DNA from: Cocos nucifera
Taxonomy: Eukaryota; Streptophyta; Magnoliopsida; Arecales; Arecaceae
Direction of reading: 5' to 3'
NCBI GenBank assembly: GCA_006176705.1
Contig: QRFJ01000056.1
Location: 851,352 to 915,351, forward strand
DNA length: 64,000 nt
The translations under genes and the position numbers were made by a program. Position 1 is the stretch's first letter. Each line of letters begins with the position of its first letter. The notes beneath the pieces were generated by a model that worked only from the letters and a program-made list of their open reading frames with translations, had not been told where the DNA came from and ran no database searches. Shown in pieces: positions 14,264-26,271 of the stretch.

Positions 14264-14823
14264 GTGGACTGGGCTCCGTTTGACTGGATTCCAGTCCATA
14301 TTCGATTAGATTCTTGATCATTGGATTAAAGTGCATCTGCACATACGCGCCTGAAAAAAAAAGGCATGCGCCTATGCCTGAAAAAAATTTGCTGAAAAAA
14401 TTTCAACCCAGAAAAAAAAAGTAGAAGAAAAAGGCATGACTTATTTTATTCAATTTTTTTAGTTTTTTTTTCAGATTTTTTTTTGGCCTAGAAGCACATG
14501 AAGGCACCTCTAGGTCTTCAAAAAAAATAAAAGAAATCTAAAAAAAATAGGTGCAGGTGCCTGGAAAAAAAAAAGAGGGAAAGAAGGCGCCTTCTTTCCC
14601 TCTTTCTTTTCTTCAGTTTTTTTTTTAAAAAAAATTTTAAGCTTTTTTTTTCAGGTTCAAAATTTTTTTCTAATTTTTTTTTTAGGTTCAACATTTTTTC
14701 TAAATTTTTTTTTTTAGGTAGGTCTTTTTTTTTTCATGCGCAAGCGCATGCCTTTTTTTCAATCTTGAAGATGCATGCTTCGAAAATCCGATCGAATATA
14801 GACTGGGCTTCGATCGATCGAAG

Positions 14824-14827
<4 letters not shown>
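14264..14827. mobile_element. Foldback-type insertion inside the copia element
   Basis: Both ends carry related inverted sequences: near the left end CCAGTCCATATTCGATTAG, and on the opposite strand at the right end CCAGTCTATATTCGATCGG. Each end can itself form a small hairpin. The interior is runs of A or T, with GGCATGCGCC-like motifs repeated inversely at about 14354 and 14738. It contains no coding sequence. It is flanked by TA-rich DNA on both sides, which fits a TA target. Confidence 0.6.

Positions 14828-14893
<66 letters not shown>
14828..14893. repeat. (TA)n microsatellite
   Basis: TA run of about 66 bases at the right edge of the foldback insertion. Confidence 0.95.
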
Positions 14894-14895
<2 letters not shown>

Positions 14896-16125
14896 ATAAA
14901 AATCTTATATTTATGTTGTATGAGATAAACCTAAGTACTAGATGAAAAATCATCAATAATATAGTTAAGAAATAGTATGCACCACTAATTGATGGAGTAT
15001 TATAAAAGTCCCCAAACATCCATATTAACTAATTCAAAATAAAAGGCTGATGAAATAGAACTTGAAGAAAATAGTTAATATTGTTTGGCTAATGGGCATA
15101 CAGTGCAAATATATCTATTTGAAAAAGAAATATTAAAATTTAAAATAGAAAATTTTTCAGATCAACTAGAAGCTGGATGTCCTAAAAGCCAATGCCATGG
15201 ATCAACTTCATTTTGATGGACAAGCACAGAAGCAAAAAGGTAATCTCCAAATAGTAAAAACCATCATGTTCTCTACCTAGTCCAATCTCCTCCTTCATTT
15301 GTGGGTCCTAAAAAATATAATATCTAGAAAAAAAACATGATAGAATAATTGAATATTTTACTAATTTTAATCGAAAGCCAGGAGAATGCAAAATATCTTT
15401 TAATGACAATTATGGGATAAGTTTAATATAACCAATGTGTGTGGTTTGAACTATGTGGCCACTAGAAAATTTGATAGAAGAATCAGAACGAACGTGGGAT
15501 GTATTAATCAAAAGATCAAAATAATAAGTCATAGAATCAGCGTATCATAAGTCTATAACTCATGAATTATTAAAAAAAGAAAATAAGAAGCAATACCTGC
15601 AAGGTTGGCCAGAGGATTATTAGATGATGAGGGTTCATGGTTAGATGTGAAAAAGATGGGGGAAATCAAATATATGGTAGAGTTGGTGTTGGTGTCATCC
15701 ATGGAGAAAGATAAAAGAAAAAGGTAGAATTATGAATTAATGGAGGCCGTTGGTTGTTATGGCTCTGATACCATATTAGAATTGAGCAAAAAATTTGTAA
15801 TGATCTAACATTCACTAGAATTTTGCGCGAGTGTGTATATAAGAATACAAAAATTCATAAAATTATAATCTCATGATTTCAATGTAAGAAATAAATATAA
15901 TTGAGATTCCAAGATTTTAGTGTATATGATACAAATTGCAAAAATTTCTTCAATACCCTCTAATATGATATGTTAGCTGAAATTTTTTTTTAATATTCTC
16001 TGAAATTTTCTGATATTCTCCAATATTGTATACCGGGTGGAAATCTTTTTGATATTCTCTAATATTTCGTGATATTCTCTAACATCAACTAAAAATTCTT
16101 CCTGATATTTTCTAATATAGTAGAA

Positions 16126-17053
16126 AGATGGAGAGCAAACACTTGCATGCATCCATCGAAGAGATAAAACTATTCACAGACGGTGATCATGGGCTGAAAA
16201 AGTTATGTTTATGAGAGATGCATGGCATGGGGGTTTTTCTTCATTTTTTTTTTTTTTGGAGGGGGGCACCTTGCAAGGAGAAATAAGTTCATCCATGAGC
16301 AGGGTACAAGAGTTAACGTTTAAGAATTTCCACTTACCTTGAAGCAAGGGATTGCATTAGCTAAGTTATGAGATGTGAAGTGTTATATTTCTCCATCAAT
16401 ATCTTCAGAATCCAACCAAATGAGCTTACCACTGCTACATAATCCATCACCTAGTTGGTGTACCGAATTATGACTAACATAAGAAAAAGTCGAGAACAGA
16501 TCATTCTGCCACCACTACATGTATTTTAATATTATAATCAATGCCGTGTGGCAGATGCTAGACAGTATCCAAAATAACACTACATTTTTTCATAATACAA
16601 AATTGATGATGATAATAGACCGAGCCATGCATCTTTAGGGATGCAATCACTTTTTGGGTCGCTCCCAGGCCTTGGGCAAAGAGTCATTAGGTAGATCATA
16701 ATCATGGGTTCAGGTTGTAAGTTTGGTGCATAAATATCAAGGCACTACAATCTCTTTCTTCCATTTTCCTGGACAACTCTTGAAGCAACCATCCAACGGT
16801 TGGTATTACGAAAGAAGATCAATCATTCTTTCACACAATATCTGGAAATCAAGCACGTGCATTGTGCCATATGCTGAACTGGTTGCAGCCTGGTCTAGTA
16901 TGTTTTAACATTTGTTCACTTCAAGGAACAACATATTTATATTAAAGGGGATGCCTTCAAGGAGGGCTCGTCGGAAGCTGGGAAGAAAACCTCCCTTCCA
17001 AAGGAGGGCTCCTAAGGAGTTAAAGGCAATGTCTTAGGTAGAGGTGCTTCAAG
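16126..17053. other. Unassigned DNA between the two retroelements
   Basis: No gene recognised. Its last bases, just before the gypsy insertion site, read VEVLQER in one frame. That is the kind of sequence that ends the variable N-terminal part of a plant P450, and it would join the P450 remnant that starts at 27378. The match is short and a stop precedes it, so this is weak. Confidence 0.35.
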
Positions 17054-17058
17054 AGCGC

Positions 17059-18131
17059 TGTTGAGGATAAACTTTGCTCCTGTCGAAGTTCAGTTCGATA
17101 CTCAGCCTAATGCAATCAGTAGCCATGGAAGAACTCCAACGGTCGAGCTCTTTGGAACCTATTCAGCCGGCCGAACTACTTAGCAGTCGAGCTCCTTGAA
17201 CTCCCAGCGGTCGGACTTTAGCCGAACTGCTCTGTGGCCGGGCCTTAGCCAAACTCTCCAGCGGCCGAGTTCCTGCAGACTCCCAGCAGCCGAGCTTTAG
17301 CCGAACTGCTCTACGGCCGGGCCTTAGCCGAACTCTCCAGCGGTCGAGCTCCTTGGACTTCCAGCGGTCGGACTTTGGCCGAACCCCTCGGCAGCGAGCT
17401 TCAGTCGGACTCTCGCGAGAGCTGAACTCTCTCCGCGCCCTTTCAGCCAGACGCTTGCAAGAGCCGAACTCCCTTCAGACATCCCCTTCGACCTGACTTC
17501 TTCAGGAGCCGGACTCCTCCCAGACTCCCCAACGATCGAGCCTTAGCCGCATACCTCCAGCCAGATGCCTACGGAGGCCGAACTCCTTTCAAGCTTCCTC
17601 TTCAGGAGTCCGAACTCCTTTGAAATTGATATATACCGAAATTCATCAATCAATGCTTGCTTTCTGAGAGCCATGGCTATTAAAGCTAGACGAACGGTCA
17701 CCATCAGTCTGCCACAGGCGACGCTACAGGCGGCTCCGCCAGACCTCGAGCAGCCCACCACTGTCGGACGGTATGGCTGTTACTTTCAGCCTGACGATAC
17801 CATCCTCTCCACATCAAGTTCGGTGCAGTCTTGAGCGGCCCGCCATCAGGCAACTGCAGCTGTCACCATCAAGCTCCACCTATAAAAAGAACCCTCCAAA
17901 TACGCTAATTCTAAGCTTAAAACTCTAAGCTCTCCTCTTCTTCTCTAAGCTCTGCGGAACCCATTCCCCAGCACTCCATTCCTGTTGATCAGAGCTGACT
18001 TGATCGTCGGAGGATCCTGTCGGAGCCATCCCCCACCGACTCCGGATGGAACTTTATTTTGCAGGTTCCCGACGGCGACCTCGTCCACCTCCGCTCTAGT
18101 TGATTCCGACGACGATCAGATTCTGTGTCAA
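17059..18131 (+). repeat. 5' LTR of the outer gypsy element
   Basis: It starts TGTTGAGGATAAAC and runs to the nested insertion; its final two bases lie at 22290-22291. It contains repeated GTCGAGCTCC/GCCGAACT motifs and a promoter-like CTATAAAAAG at about 17880. It is clearly similar along its length to 26272-27372. Confidence 0.88.
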
Positions 18132-19795
18132 TGATAAGCATCATAAATTCACCAATAAAAGTATTAATTTATTAATTAATTTATATTAATTTTTAAGAAT
18201 TATTAATCAATTTATATATAATTTTTGAAAAATTCATATTTTTATTAATTAAAAAATTAATTAAAAAATAATAAAATAATAAAAAAAATTAAAAAATAAA
18301 ATTTTATTATCAATAGAAAGAGCTCATTTTTTTAATCACAACAAAATAAATTTCAAAAAAAATAGAGCTAAAATGGAAAAGATATGAATTTTTAAAAATA
18401 TAAAATAAATAAAAATTAAATAAAAAAGAAAACGGCTCAGCCAGCTCCGCAAGCCGAGCCACCAAGCCAAGCTGAGCCACCAAGCCAAGCCAAGCCATCA
18501 AAGCCGACTCAGCCGTTGAAGCCATCAGCCGGTCTACGATCCAGGCGTGGACCGCCAACTCAGCAAAATTCGGCGAATCAGAGCCTGCCACGTGGTGGAC
18601 CTAGACCCTTCAAGGGTCTACAGAAATTTATCGCAGCTCATAGGGCAATCTGATCATTTCACTCGACGACAGAAGCGTTGATTGGTTGTGGTGTGCAGTG
18701 CGGCCGATCTACGCGGTCCATGGGAACAGTGATTACGCGATCGGACGGCTGCGGTTGATTGCGGTTAAGATCGGACGGTCAGCATTTTTTTCGGTTGCCA
18801 ATTTCACTCGGATCACCATCGGACGGTAGCGCCTGATTTCAGCTTCGATCCGACGGTCCAGAATGCTCCCGGCGGTGATCAGGACTCCCGAAGCGTGATT
18901 TGCGGTAGGATTTCCTCGATGAAGCACGATCGGATGGCCAGAATTTAATCCGACCTAATCTGAGTTGATTTGCATCCGAGTTTGATGATTTTTGTACCAT
19001 TGGATTCCTATTGAACGGTTGGATTTTATCAGATTTATCAGAGACGTATCAGAGCTATTTTAATTCAAATTTTATTCAAATTTTGACGATTACAAAGTTC
19101 ATTAGTCCCACATTGCCTTTAGAAAAAAATATCCAGCCCTCCTAGCACTATAAAAAGGATCCTAAGCCTCCAAAATTCAATATCTTCGATCAAGGTGAAG
19201 CTTTGGTACAGGGCGAAGCTAGACTATGAGTTAAAGGCTGCTTCGAAGCAACGGATGCCGAGAAGAAGAGTCGAGCTTCTACACCATCTTTCTGCCAATG
19301 CCGATCCAAGATCAGAGATCAGGCTATTTTATTTTATTTTTTTTAAAATTTTATGTATTTAAATTCTAAAGTTTTAATTAATAAAAATTTTATTTTTACA
19401 TTTTAATTTCTTACTTTTTATTTTTATTGTAATTTAATTTCTGTACTTTAATTATTACTTTTTATTGCAAGTAGATGCTAAGATCTAACTAATAGATCTT
19501 AATACCAAGTTTAAATTTCTGCATCTTTTATTTTTTATTTTTTATTTTTCGACTTTACTTTTGATCTCGAAACTCTTCTTTTATATCTTTTTCTTTTATA
19601 AAATCAAAGATTTCAAATCTAAAAATACTAACTTCCCTGTAGATTCGACCCGACTCACTGCTATCTATGCTTAAGAAAAATAAATTTTTTTTAAAATTTT
19701 AAGTCCTCGAAAAAGTTAGTATTTAGTATTTAGATACCTGATTATTCTTAAGAATCGAATTAAACTAAGCATTTTAAAAAGAAAATTGATACACA
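18132..19795 (+). repeat. Left LTR of the nested element
   Basis: It matches 20647-22284 nearly throughout, including a TATA motif at about 19149 followed by the same leader. It differs by many substitutions and by an extra block near 19670-19740. Confidence 0.75.
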
Positions 19796-20646
19796 GATCA
19801 GAGAATCTGTGAGATATTGAGGAATCAAGTATTAAGAAAATTCAATAAAGAGTTAAGTCTAGAACATAAAATTTTTTTTTCTTGGAGCATTTCTAATTAT
19901 TTCTACTAGCATCAAAGAAAAGTCTACTTTTTATAGGCTTGTGTAGGATAACTATACGTTTCTTCATATAAAAATTTATTTTAATAAAATAGTTTCCAAG
20001 TACTTCTCATTGAGTAACCGGGCCTCTTTGCCTAAGCAAGCATTGAGTTTCGCATCAAAAGGTGGGAAGGGCAAAGAAGCTCATTGTAAAGCTAGTCTTA
20101 ACTCATAGCCTATTTGATTCGAGCTAGTAAGTCGAGGGGTATTCTATACCTAGTGCCCTAAAGCCAACTGATTTGGGAGTCATTGGCCTAAGACTCTACA
20201 TGGATCAAATAGAAAGCTTAAGGAGTTAAGACACTCAATAGTGGTACAACGTTAAAAAAAAAAAAAATATTGGTTTTCTACCAAGTAATCGAATCCCATT
20301 GCCTAAGTAAGCAATGATATTTGCGTCAAAAAGTAGGCAATGTAAAAATAAAAATTAATAAATGAAGGATGGAAGTAGCAATACACCTGCCTATATGAAA
20401 GTTTAGACAAATCAGAGATAAAAGTGGAATAATTTAGAAAAAGTTCTGAAAAATTTAATATTTTTTACTTAATTTTTCTATTAATAAGTATTAATACCCC
20501 AATGATATGTCTCATTTAAGCTCTACTGAATATCAATGGCCATTTTGAAAATTTCTTAGGTAAAATTCGAAACTCTAAAGTAAAAAGGTATTTAAAACTA
20601 AATTCTTTCTTTACTCGAGGACGAGCAAAGCTTAAGTTGGGGGATG

Positions 20647-22284
20647 TGATAAGCATCATAAATTTATCAATAAAAGTATTAATTTATTAATTAATTTATA
20701 TTAATTTTTAAAAATTATTAATCAATTTATATATAATTTTTAAAAAATTCATATTTTTATTAATTAAAAAATTAATTAAAAAATAATAAAAAATAATAAA
20801 AATTAAAAAATAAAATTTTATTATCAATAGAAAGAGCTCATTTTTTTGATCACAACGAAATAAATTTCAAGTAAAAATGGAGCTAAAATGGAAAAGATAT
20901 GAATTTTTAAAAATATAAAATAAATAAAAATTAAATAAAAAAGAAAACGGCTCAGCCGGCTCCGCAAGCCGAGCCACCAAGCCAAGCCGAGCCACCAAGC
21001 CAAGCCAAGCCATCAAAGCCGACTCAGCCGTTGAAGCCATCAGCCGGTCTACGATCCAGGCGTGGACCGCCAGCTCAGCAAAATCCGGCGAATCAGAGCT
21101 TGCCACGTGGTGGACCTAGACCCTTAAAGGGTCTACAGAAATTTATCGTGGCTCACAGGGCAATCTGGTCTATTTCACTCGGTGAACAGAAGCGTTGATT
21201 GGTTGCGGTGTGCGGTGCGGCCGGTCTACGCGGTCCATGGGAACAGTGATTGCGCGATCGGATGGCTGCGGTTGATTTGCGGTTAAGGATCGGACGGTCA
21301 GCATTTTTTTTGATTCAGCTACAGATTTCACTTGGATCACCATCGGATGGCAGCGCTCGATTTCAGCTTCGATCCGACGGTCCAGAAAGCTCCCGACGGT
21401 GATCAAGGACTCTCCGAAGGCGCATGATTTGCGGCCAGATTTCCTCCATCAAGCGCGATCCAACGGCCAGAATTTAATCCGACCCGATCTGAGCTGATCT
21501 GCATCCGATTTTGATGATTTTTGGACCGTTGGATTTCTATTGAATGGCTGGATTTTATCAGATTTATCAGAGACGTATCAGAGCTGTTTTAATTCAAATT
21601 TTATTCAAATTTTGATGATTACAAAGTTCATTAGTCCCACATTGCCTTTAGAAAAAAATATCCAGCCCTCCTAGCTCTATAAAAAGGACCCTAGGCCTCC
21701 AAAAATCAATATCTCCGATCAAGGTGAAGCTTTGGTACAGGGCGAAGCCAGGCTATGGGTTAAAGGCTGCTTCGAAGCAACGGGTGCCGAGAAGAAGAGC
21801 CGAGCTTCTACACCATCTTTCTGCCAATGCCGATCCAAGATCAGAGATCAGGCTATTTTATTTTATTTTCTTTTCTTTTTAAATTTTATGTATTTAAATT
21901 TTAAAATTTTAATTAATAAAAATTTTATTTTTATATTTTAATTTCTTACTTTTTATTTTTATTATAATTTAATTTCTACACTTTAATTATTACTTTTTAT
22001 TTTATTGCAAGTAGATGCTAAGATCTAACTAATAGATCTTAGTACCAAGTTTAAATTCCTGCATCTTTTAATTTTCACTTTTTATTTTTCGACTTCACTT
22101 TTGATCTCGAAACTCTTTTTTTGTATCTTTTTCTTTTATAAAATCAAAGATTTCAAATCTAAAAATACTACCTTTCCTGTGGATTCGACCCGACTCACTG
22201 CTATCTACGTATTTTCAATAATTTTAAGAAGTCGGATTAAACTGATAAACACGGTGTCTTAACGACAACATCGCATTCCTATCA
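20647..22284 (+). repeat. Right LTR of the nested element
   Basis: It begins TGATAAGC right after the polypurine tract and ends CCTATCA before the GTCAA target duplication. Its TATA motif is at about 21679. Confidence 0.82.
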
Positions 22285-22420
22285 GTCAACAGATTGGCGC
22301 TAGAGGAAGGGCACGAACCACCGAGGTTCTCTTGTTCTTAAAGGAGTGCTCGACGATGATTTCTCTCTTCTCTCTCCGGAGATCTCTCTTCTTCCTCATT
22401 AGAGTTCTTTTTCGAAAGGA

Positions 22421-23640
22421 AAATGCCTCCTAGGAGAGCTTCGACTCGACGATCGATGGCCTGCACGCTAGGTCTATCTGCTCCCATTTCAGTCCCGGCA
22501 GCCCAAGTTCCATACGAAGCCACCACAGATGTGGAGCAGTTCAACCTGCTGGTCGGGTTCGTGGCCCCATTGAGATGATGCAAGCCGTGCGACAACCTTC
22601 GATGGAGACTTTGCCAACAAACTCGCCATGAGGGCACGAGGAACCGACCTTAAGAAAGAGCATTTGGGCATACCAATCATCCTTAGAAAGGAGAAATGGA
22701 GAGTAGAAGTTCTCCCGTAGAAGGTTTCACAAGGAGGGTGGAATGAAGTTTGGTCGCGTTCGCGACCTTCCCAGCGCAAGCAAGGCCGAACTTCCCCTCG
22801 AGCTCGCCATCAAGGCAGCCCCACAGAAGGTCTCACAAGAAGGCGGAACGAAGTTCGGCCGCGTTCACGACTTCCAAGCACAAGCGAGATCGAACTCCCC
22901 CTCGAGTCTGCCACCAAGGAAGGCCCTTCAAAGATTTCACAGGAGGTGTAATGAAGTTCGGCCACGTTCGTGACCTCTCCAGTGCAAGCGAGGCCGAACT
23001 CCCCTCGGAGCTCACCATCAAGAAGGCCCCGTAGAAGGTCTCACCAGGAGGTGAGATGACGTTCGACCGAGCTCACGACCGTCCCGGTGCAAGCGAAGCC
23101 GAACTCCCCCTCGAGTATGTCTCCAAGGAAGCCCCTACAAAAAATTCACGGGAGGTGCAATGGAGTTCGGGCAAGCAAAGCCAAGCTTCCCCTCGAGCTC
23201 GTCGTCAAGAAAATCCCGACAAAGAAGTATGAAGTTCTCCCATAAAAGGTTTCATAGAAAGTTCGGCCGTGCTCATGACCTCCCCAGAACAAGAAAGGCC
23301 CGAACTCCTCGAGCTCACCACCAAGAAAGCCCCGACAAAAGGACGCAAAGAAGTCCTTCTTCCGAAAGGTTCCACGACTACGCCCCCCTAAATGCTCCTC
23401 TAACTCAAATTCTCACCGAAGTTGAGAGCCAACAGCCAAGACTAGAAGGATTAAGGTCTCCTCCAAACAAGCGCGATCGAAGTAAGTACTGCCTCTACCA
23501 TCGCGACTATGGCCACGACACTGAGGAATGCATTCAGCTCCAAGACGAAATTGAGGAGCTCGTCAGAAAGGGGCGGCTGGGTAAATTCCTCCGACGTCAG
23601 TCTAAAGCAGGAGAAGAGCGACCAAGGGCGCTGCCATAGC
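22421..23640 (+). pseudogene. Degenerate gypsy gag
   Basis: Gag begins at an ATG near 22422 (MPPRRASTRRSMA) and breaks within about 50 codons. The longest open part is 23160-23639, 159 codons. Near its end lies KYCLYHRDYGHDTEEC followed by IQLQDEIEELVRKGRLGKF. This is the zinc-knuckle-like stretch and following helix typical of plant Tat-type gypsy gag. The middle (22743-23170) repeats a block of about 90 bases with GGCCGAACTCCCC motifs, which may be an internal expansion. Stops and shifts separate the pieces. Confidence 0.72.
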
Positions 23641-24028
23641 TAGAAATGGCAAGAAGATCGGCCACCTCATGCCATCATCAACATTACCCTGGGAGGAGCT
23701 TGGTACATCGGCGATCCATCATCTTCCGACGTCAAAGCCAAGAGAAGCATGCTCCAAATTGAAGAGGCCAGTATGAGATGGAGGAGGTCGTCCGGTCTGG
23801 AGCTTATTGTCCGAAGAAATATGGAGGAACAACGCTACCACGACCCTGAAATATAAAGAATTTGGGGATGCACTGCCAGTAACTTTCTTTCAATAAAATT
23901 TTTTTCTTTCGATAATATTGTTTCTGGATGCAAAAACTATGCGATGACAGAAAAGAAGCAGTCAATAGTTATCGTGTTAGGAACAGGAGGAGAACCTCAT
24001 CCTAACATGAGCAGGTCAAAGACCTTCA

Positions 24029-25273
24029 ACCTTGGCTAGAGATAAGATCTCTCCCGAGCGATCGAGTCAACCTCGACTAGAGATAAGATCTCTTTCGAGC
24101 GACCGTAGACAACCTCGGCTAGAGATAAGATCTCTTCCGAGCGACCGAGTCAACCTCGGCTAGAGATAAGATCTCTTTCGAGCGATCATGGATAACCTTG
24201 GCTAGAGATAAGATCTCTCCTAAGCGACCGTGGACAACCTTGACTAGAGATAAGATCTCTTCCGAGCGACTGCATCAATCTCAACTAGAGATAAGATCTC
24301 TCCCGAGCGATCGTGGACAACCTCGGCTAGAGATAAGATCTCTTCCGAGCGACCGAGTCAACCTCGACTAGAGATAAGATATCTCCCAAGCGACCGTGGA
24401 CAACCTCGGCTAGAGATAAGATCTCTTCCGAGCGACTGTGGATAACCTCGACTAGAGATAAGATCTCTTCCAAGCGACCGAGTCAACCTCGACTAGAGAT
24501 AAGATCTCTCTCGAGCGACCGTGGATAATCTCGACTAGAGATAAGATCTCTTCTGAGCTATCGAGTCAACCTCGGCTAGAGATAAGATCTCTCTCGAGTG
24601 ATCGTGGACAACCTCGGCTAGAGATAAGATATCTTTCGAGCGACCGTGGATAACCTCGGCTAGAGATAAGATCTCTTCCGAGTGACCGTGGACAACCTCG
24701 GCTAGAGATAAGATCTCTCTCAAGTAACCGCGTCAACCTCGGCTAGAGATAAGATCTCTTCCAAGTGACCGAGTCAACCTCGGCTAGAGATAAGATCTCT
24801 TCCGAGCGACCATGAACAACCTCAGCTAGAGATAAGATCTCTCCCAAGCGACCGAGTCAACCTCGACTAGAGATAAGATCTCTCCCGAGCGATCATGGAC
24901 AACCTCGGCTAGAGATAAGATCTCTCCCAAGCGACCGAGTCAACCTCGACTAGAGATAAGATCTCTCTCGAGCGATCGTGGACAACCTCGGCTAGAGATA
25001 AGACCTCTCCCGAGTGACCGAGTCAACCTCGGCTAGAAATAAGATCTCTCCCAAGCGACCGTGGATAACTTCGGCTAGAGATAAGATCTCTCCCGAGCGA
25101 CCATGGACAACCTCAGCTAGAGATAAGATCTCTTCTGAGCAACCGCGTTAACCTCAGCTAGAGATAAGATCTCTCTCGAGTGATCGAGTCAACCTCGGCT
25201 AGAGATAAGATCTCTCCCGAGCGACCGTGGACAACCTCGGCTAGAGATAAGATCTCTTCCGAGCGATCGAGAC
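24029..25273 (+). repeat. 41-42-bp tandem array in the gypsy element
   Basis: About 30 head-to-tail units have the form AACCTCGGCTAGAGATAAG plus ATCTCTCCCGAGCGACC, ending either GTGGAC (42 bp) or GAGTC (41 bp). Each unit contains AGATCT within an imperfect palindrome GAGATAAGATCTC. Units differ by scattered substitutions, so they are not recent copies. The array lies between gag and the 3' LTR, where pol would be expected in a complete element. Confidence 0.93.
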
Positions 25274-25284
25274 AACCATCTCCC

Positions 25285-25880
25285 TCGAGCGCTCGCATCA
25301 ACCTTGACTGCAGGAGATAAGATCTTTTTCGAGGCAACTTCGGCTGCAGGAGATAAGATCTCCCCCGAGGGTCCGAGCCAACTTTGGCAGTAGGAGATAA
25401 GATCTCCTCTAAGGCAAACCTCGACTGCAGGAGATAAGATCTCTTCCGAGGGTTCGGACCAACTTTGACAACAGGAGATAAGTTTCCTCAAGGCAACCTC
25501 GACTGTAGGAGATAAGATCTCCCTCGAGGGTCTAGGCCAACTTCGGCAGCAGGAGATAAGATCTCTCCTGAGGGTCCAGGCCAACTTCGGCAGCAGGAGA
25601 TAAGATCTCCCCCAAGGCAACCTCAACTGTAGGAGATAAGATCTCCCCCGAGGGTCCGGGCCAACTTCGGCAGCAGGAGATAAGATCTCCTTCGAGGCAA
25701 CTTCGATTGCAGGAGATAAGATCTCCCCAAGGGCCGGGCAAACTTCAGCAGCAGGAGATAAGATCTCCTCCGAGGCAACCTCGACTGCAGGAGATAAGAT
25801 CTCTTCCGAGGGTCCGGGCCAACTTCGACAGTAGAAGATAAGATCTCTCCTGAGGCAAACTCGGCCATCAACCTCGGCTA
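25285..25880 (+). repeat. Second tandem array, alternating 44/36-bp units
   Basis: The core GGAGATAAGATCTC is shared with the preceding array but the spacers are new. A longer unit (AACTTCGGCAGCAGGAGATA, ending in GAGGGTCCGGGCC) tends to alternate with a shorter one (AACCTCGACTGCAGGAGATA, ending in GAGGC), giving a higher-order period near 80 bases. It continues with looser copies to about 26180. Confidence 0.85.
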
Positions 25881-26271
25881 GATAGAAGATCGGAGACAAC
25901 CTCGACCAGAGAAGATCTCTTCCGAGCGACCACATCAACCTCGGCCAGAGATCAGATCTCTCCCAAGCGCCCATATTAACCACGGCAGCATGAGAGGAGA
26001 TCTCCCCTGAGTCAGCCTCGACTGTTGAAGATAGTATCGCCCCCCGGAGGAGCTCAACCCCCGACCTCGACCGCATGAGACGAAATCTACTTCAACCTCG
26101 GCTGAAGATGAGATCTCCCCCGGACTTCAACTTCAACACCAACTTTAGCTGTAGATGAGATCTCCCCCGAGCTTCGACCTGAACCAGCATGGAGCCCAGA
26201 AGAGAACTTCGACAGTCGTCTTTTCTGCACTCTCTTCCTTCGAGTTTCGAACTCGAAAGAGAGGGGACTAT

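Larger units (their letters stand above)
11430..16125 (-). mobile_element. Decayed Ty1-copia retrotransposon
   Basis: Reading on the minus strand, fragments appear in copia order. The integrase tail is at about 13986-13726 (HLKVFGCLCYGHNRN). Reverse transcriptase follows at about 13423-12674, with KWRQAMDIEIQALEDHNIW, then GYKWVLKIK and the catalytic-loop sequence YIDDI. RNase H is at about 12300-12070 (ISWKRRKQPIF and AEYRAMA). A primer-binding site matching initiator tRNA-Met (TGGTATCAGAGCC on the minus strand) is at 15773-15761. It lies beside a repeat at about 15775-16125 that resembles 11430-11850, so these are taken as the 5' and 3' LTRs. Stops and shifts break the polyprotein everywhere, so the element is dead. 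The outer LTR limits are approximate and no target duplication was identified. Confidence 0.82.
18132..22284 (+). mobile_element. Small nested LTR element, no coding capacity
   Basis: Two direct repeats starting TGATAAGCATCATAAA enclose about 0.85 kb of non-coding DNA. The left LTR is 18132 to about 19795 and the right LTR is 20647-22284. A 5-base duplication GTCAA flanks it (18127-18131 and 22285-22289), inside the 5' LTR of the outer gypsy element. A polypurine tract AAGTTGGGGGATG directly precedes the right LTR, as in Ty3-gypsy elements. No gag or pol was found, so it is a TRIM- or LARD-type parasite of another element. The two LTRs end differently (ATACACA versus CCTATCA), so the left LTR boundary is uncertain. 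Confidence 0.85.

Noticed and set aside
18310..21406. Open frames of 78-94 codons in the nested LTRs
   Set aside because: The same frames appear in both LTR copies and read through promoter or leader DNA; they are LTR sequence, not genes.
24029..25273. CRISPR-like look of regular repeats with variable parts
   Set aside because: Units are contiguous 41-42-bp tandem repeats with no unique spacers, inside an LTR element in a plant genome.
25189..26076. Longest open frame of the window (295 codons, minus strand)
   Set aside because: It is the tandem array read in one frame (repeated EILSP motifs). Repeat periods that avoid stops explain its length; there is no protein family or start context.
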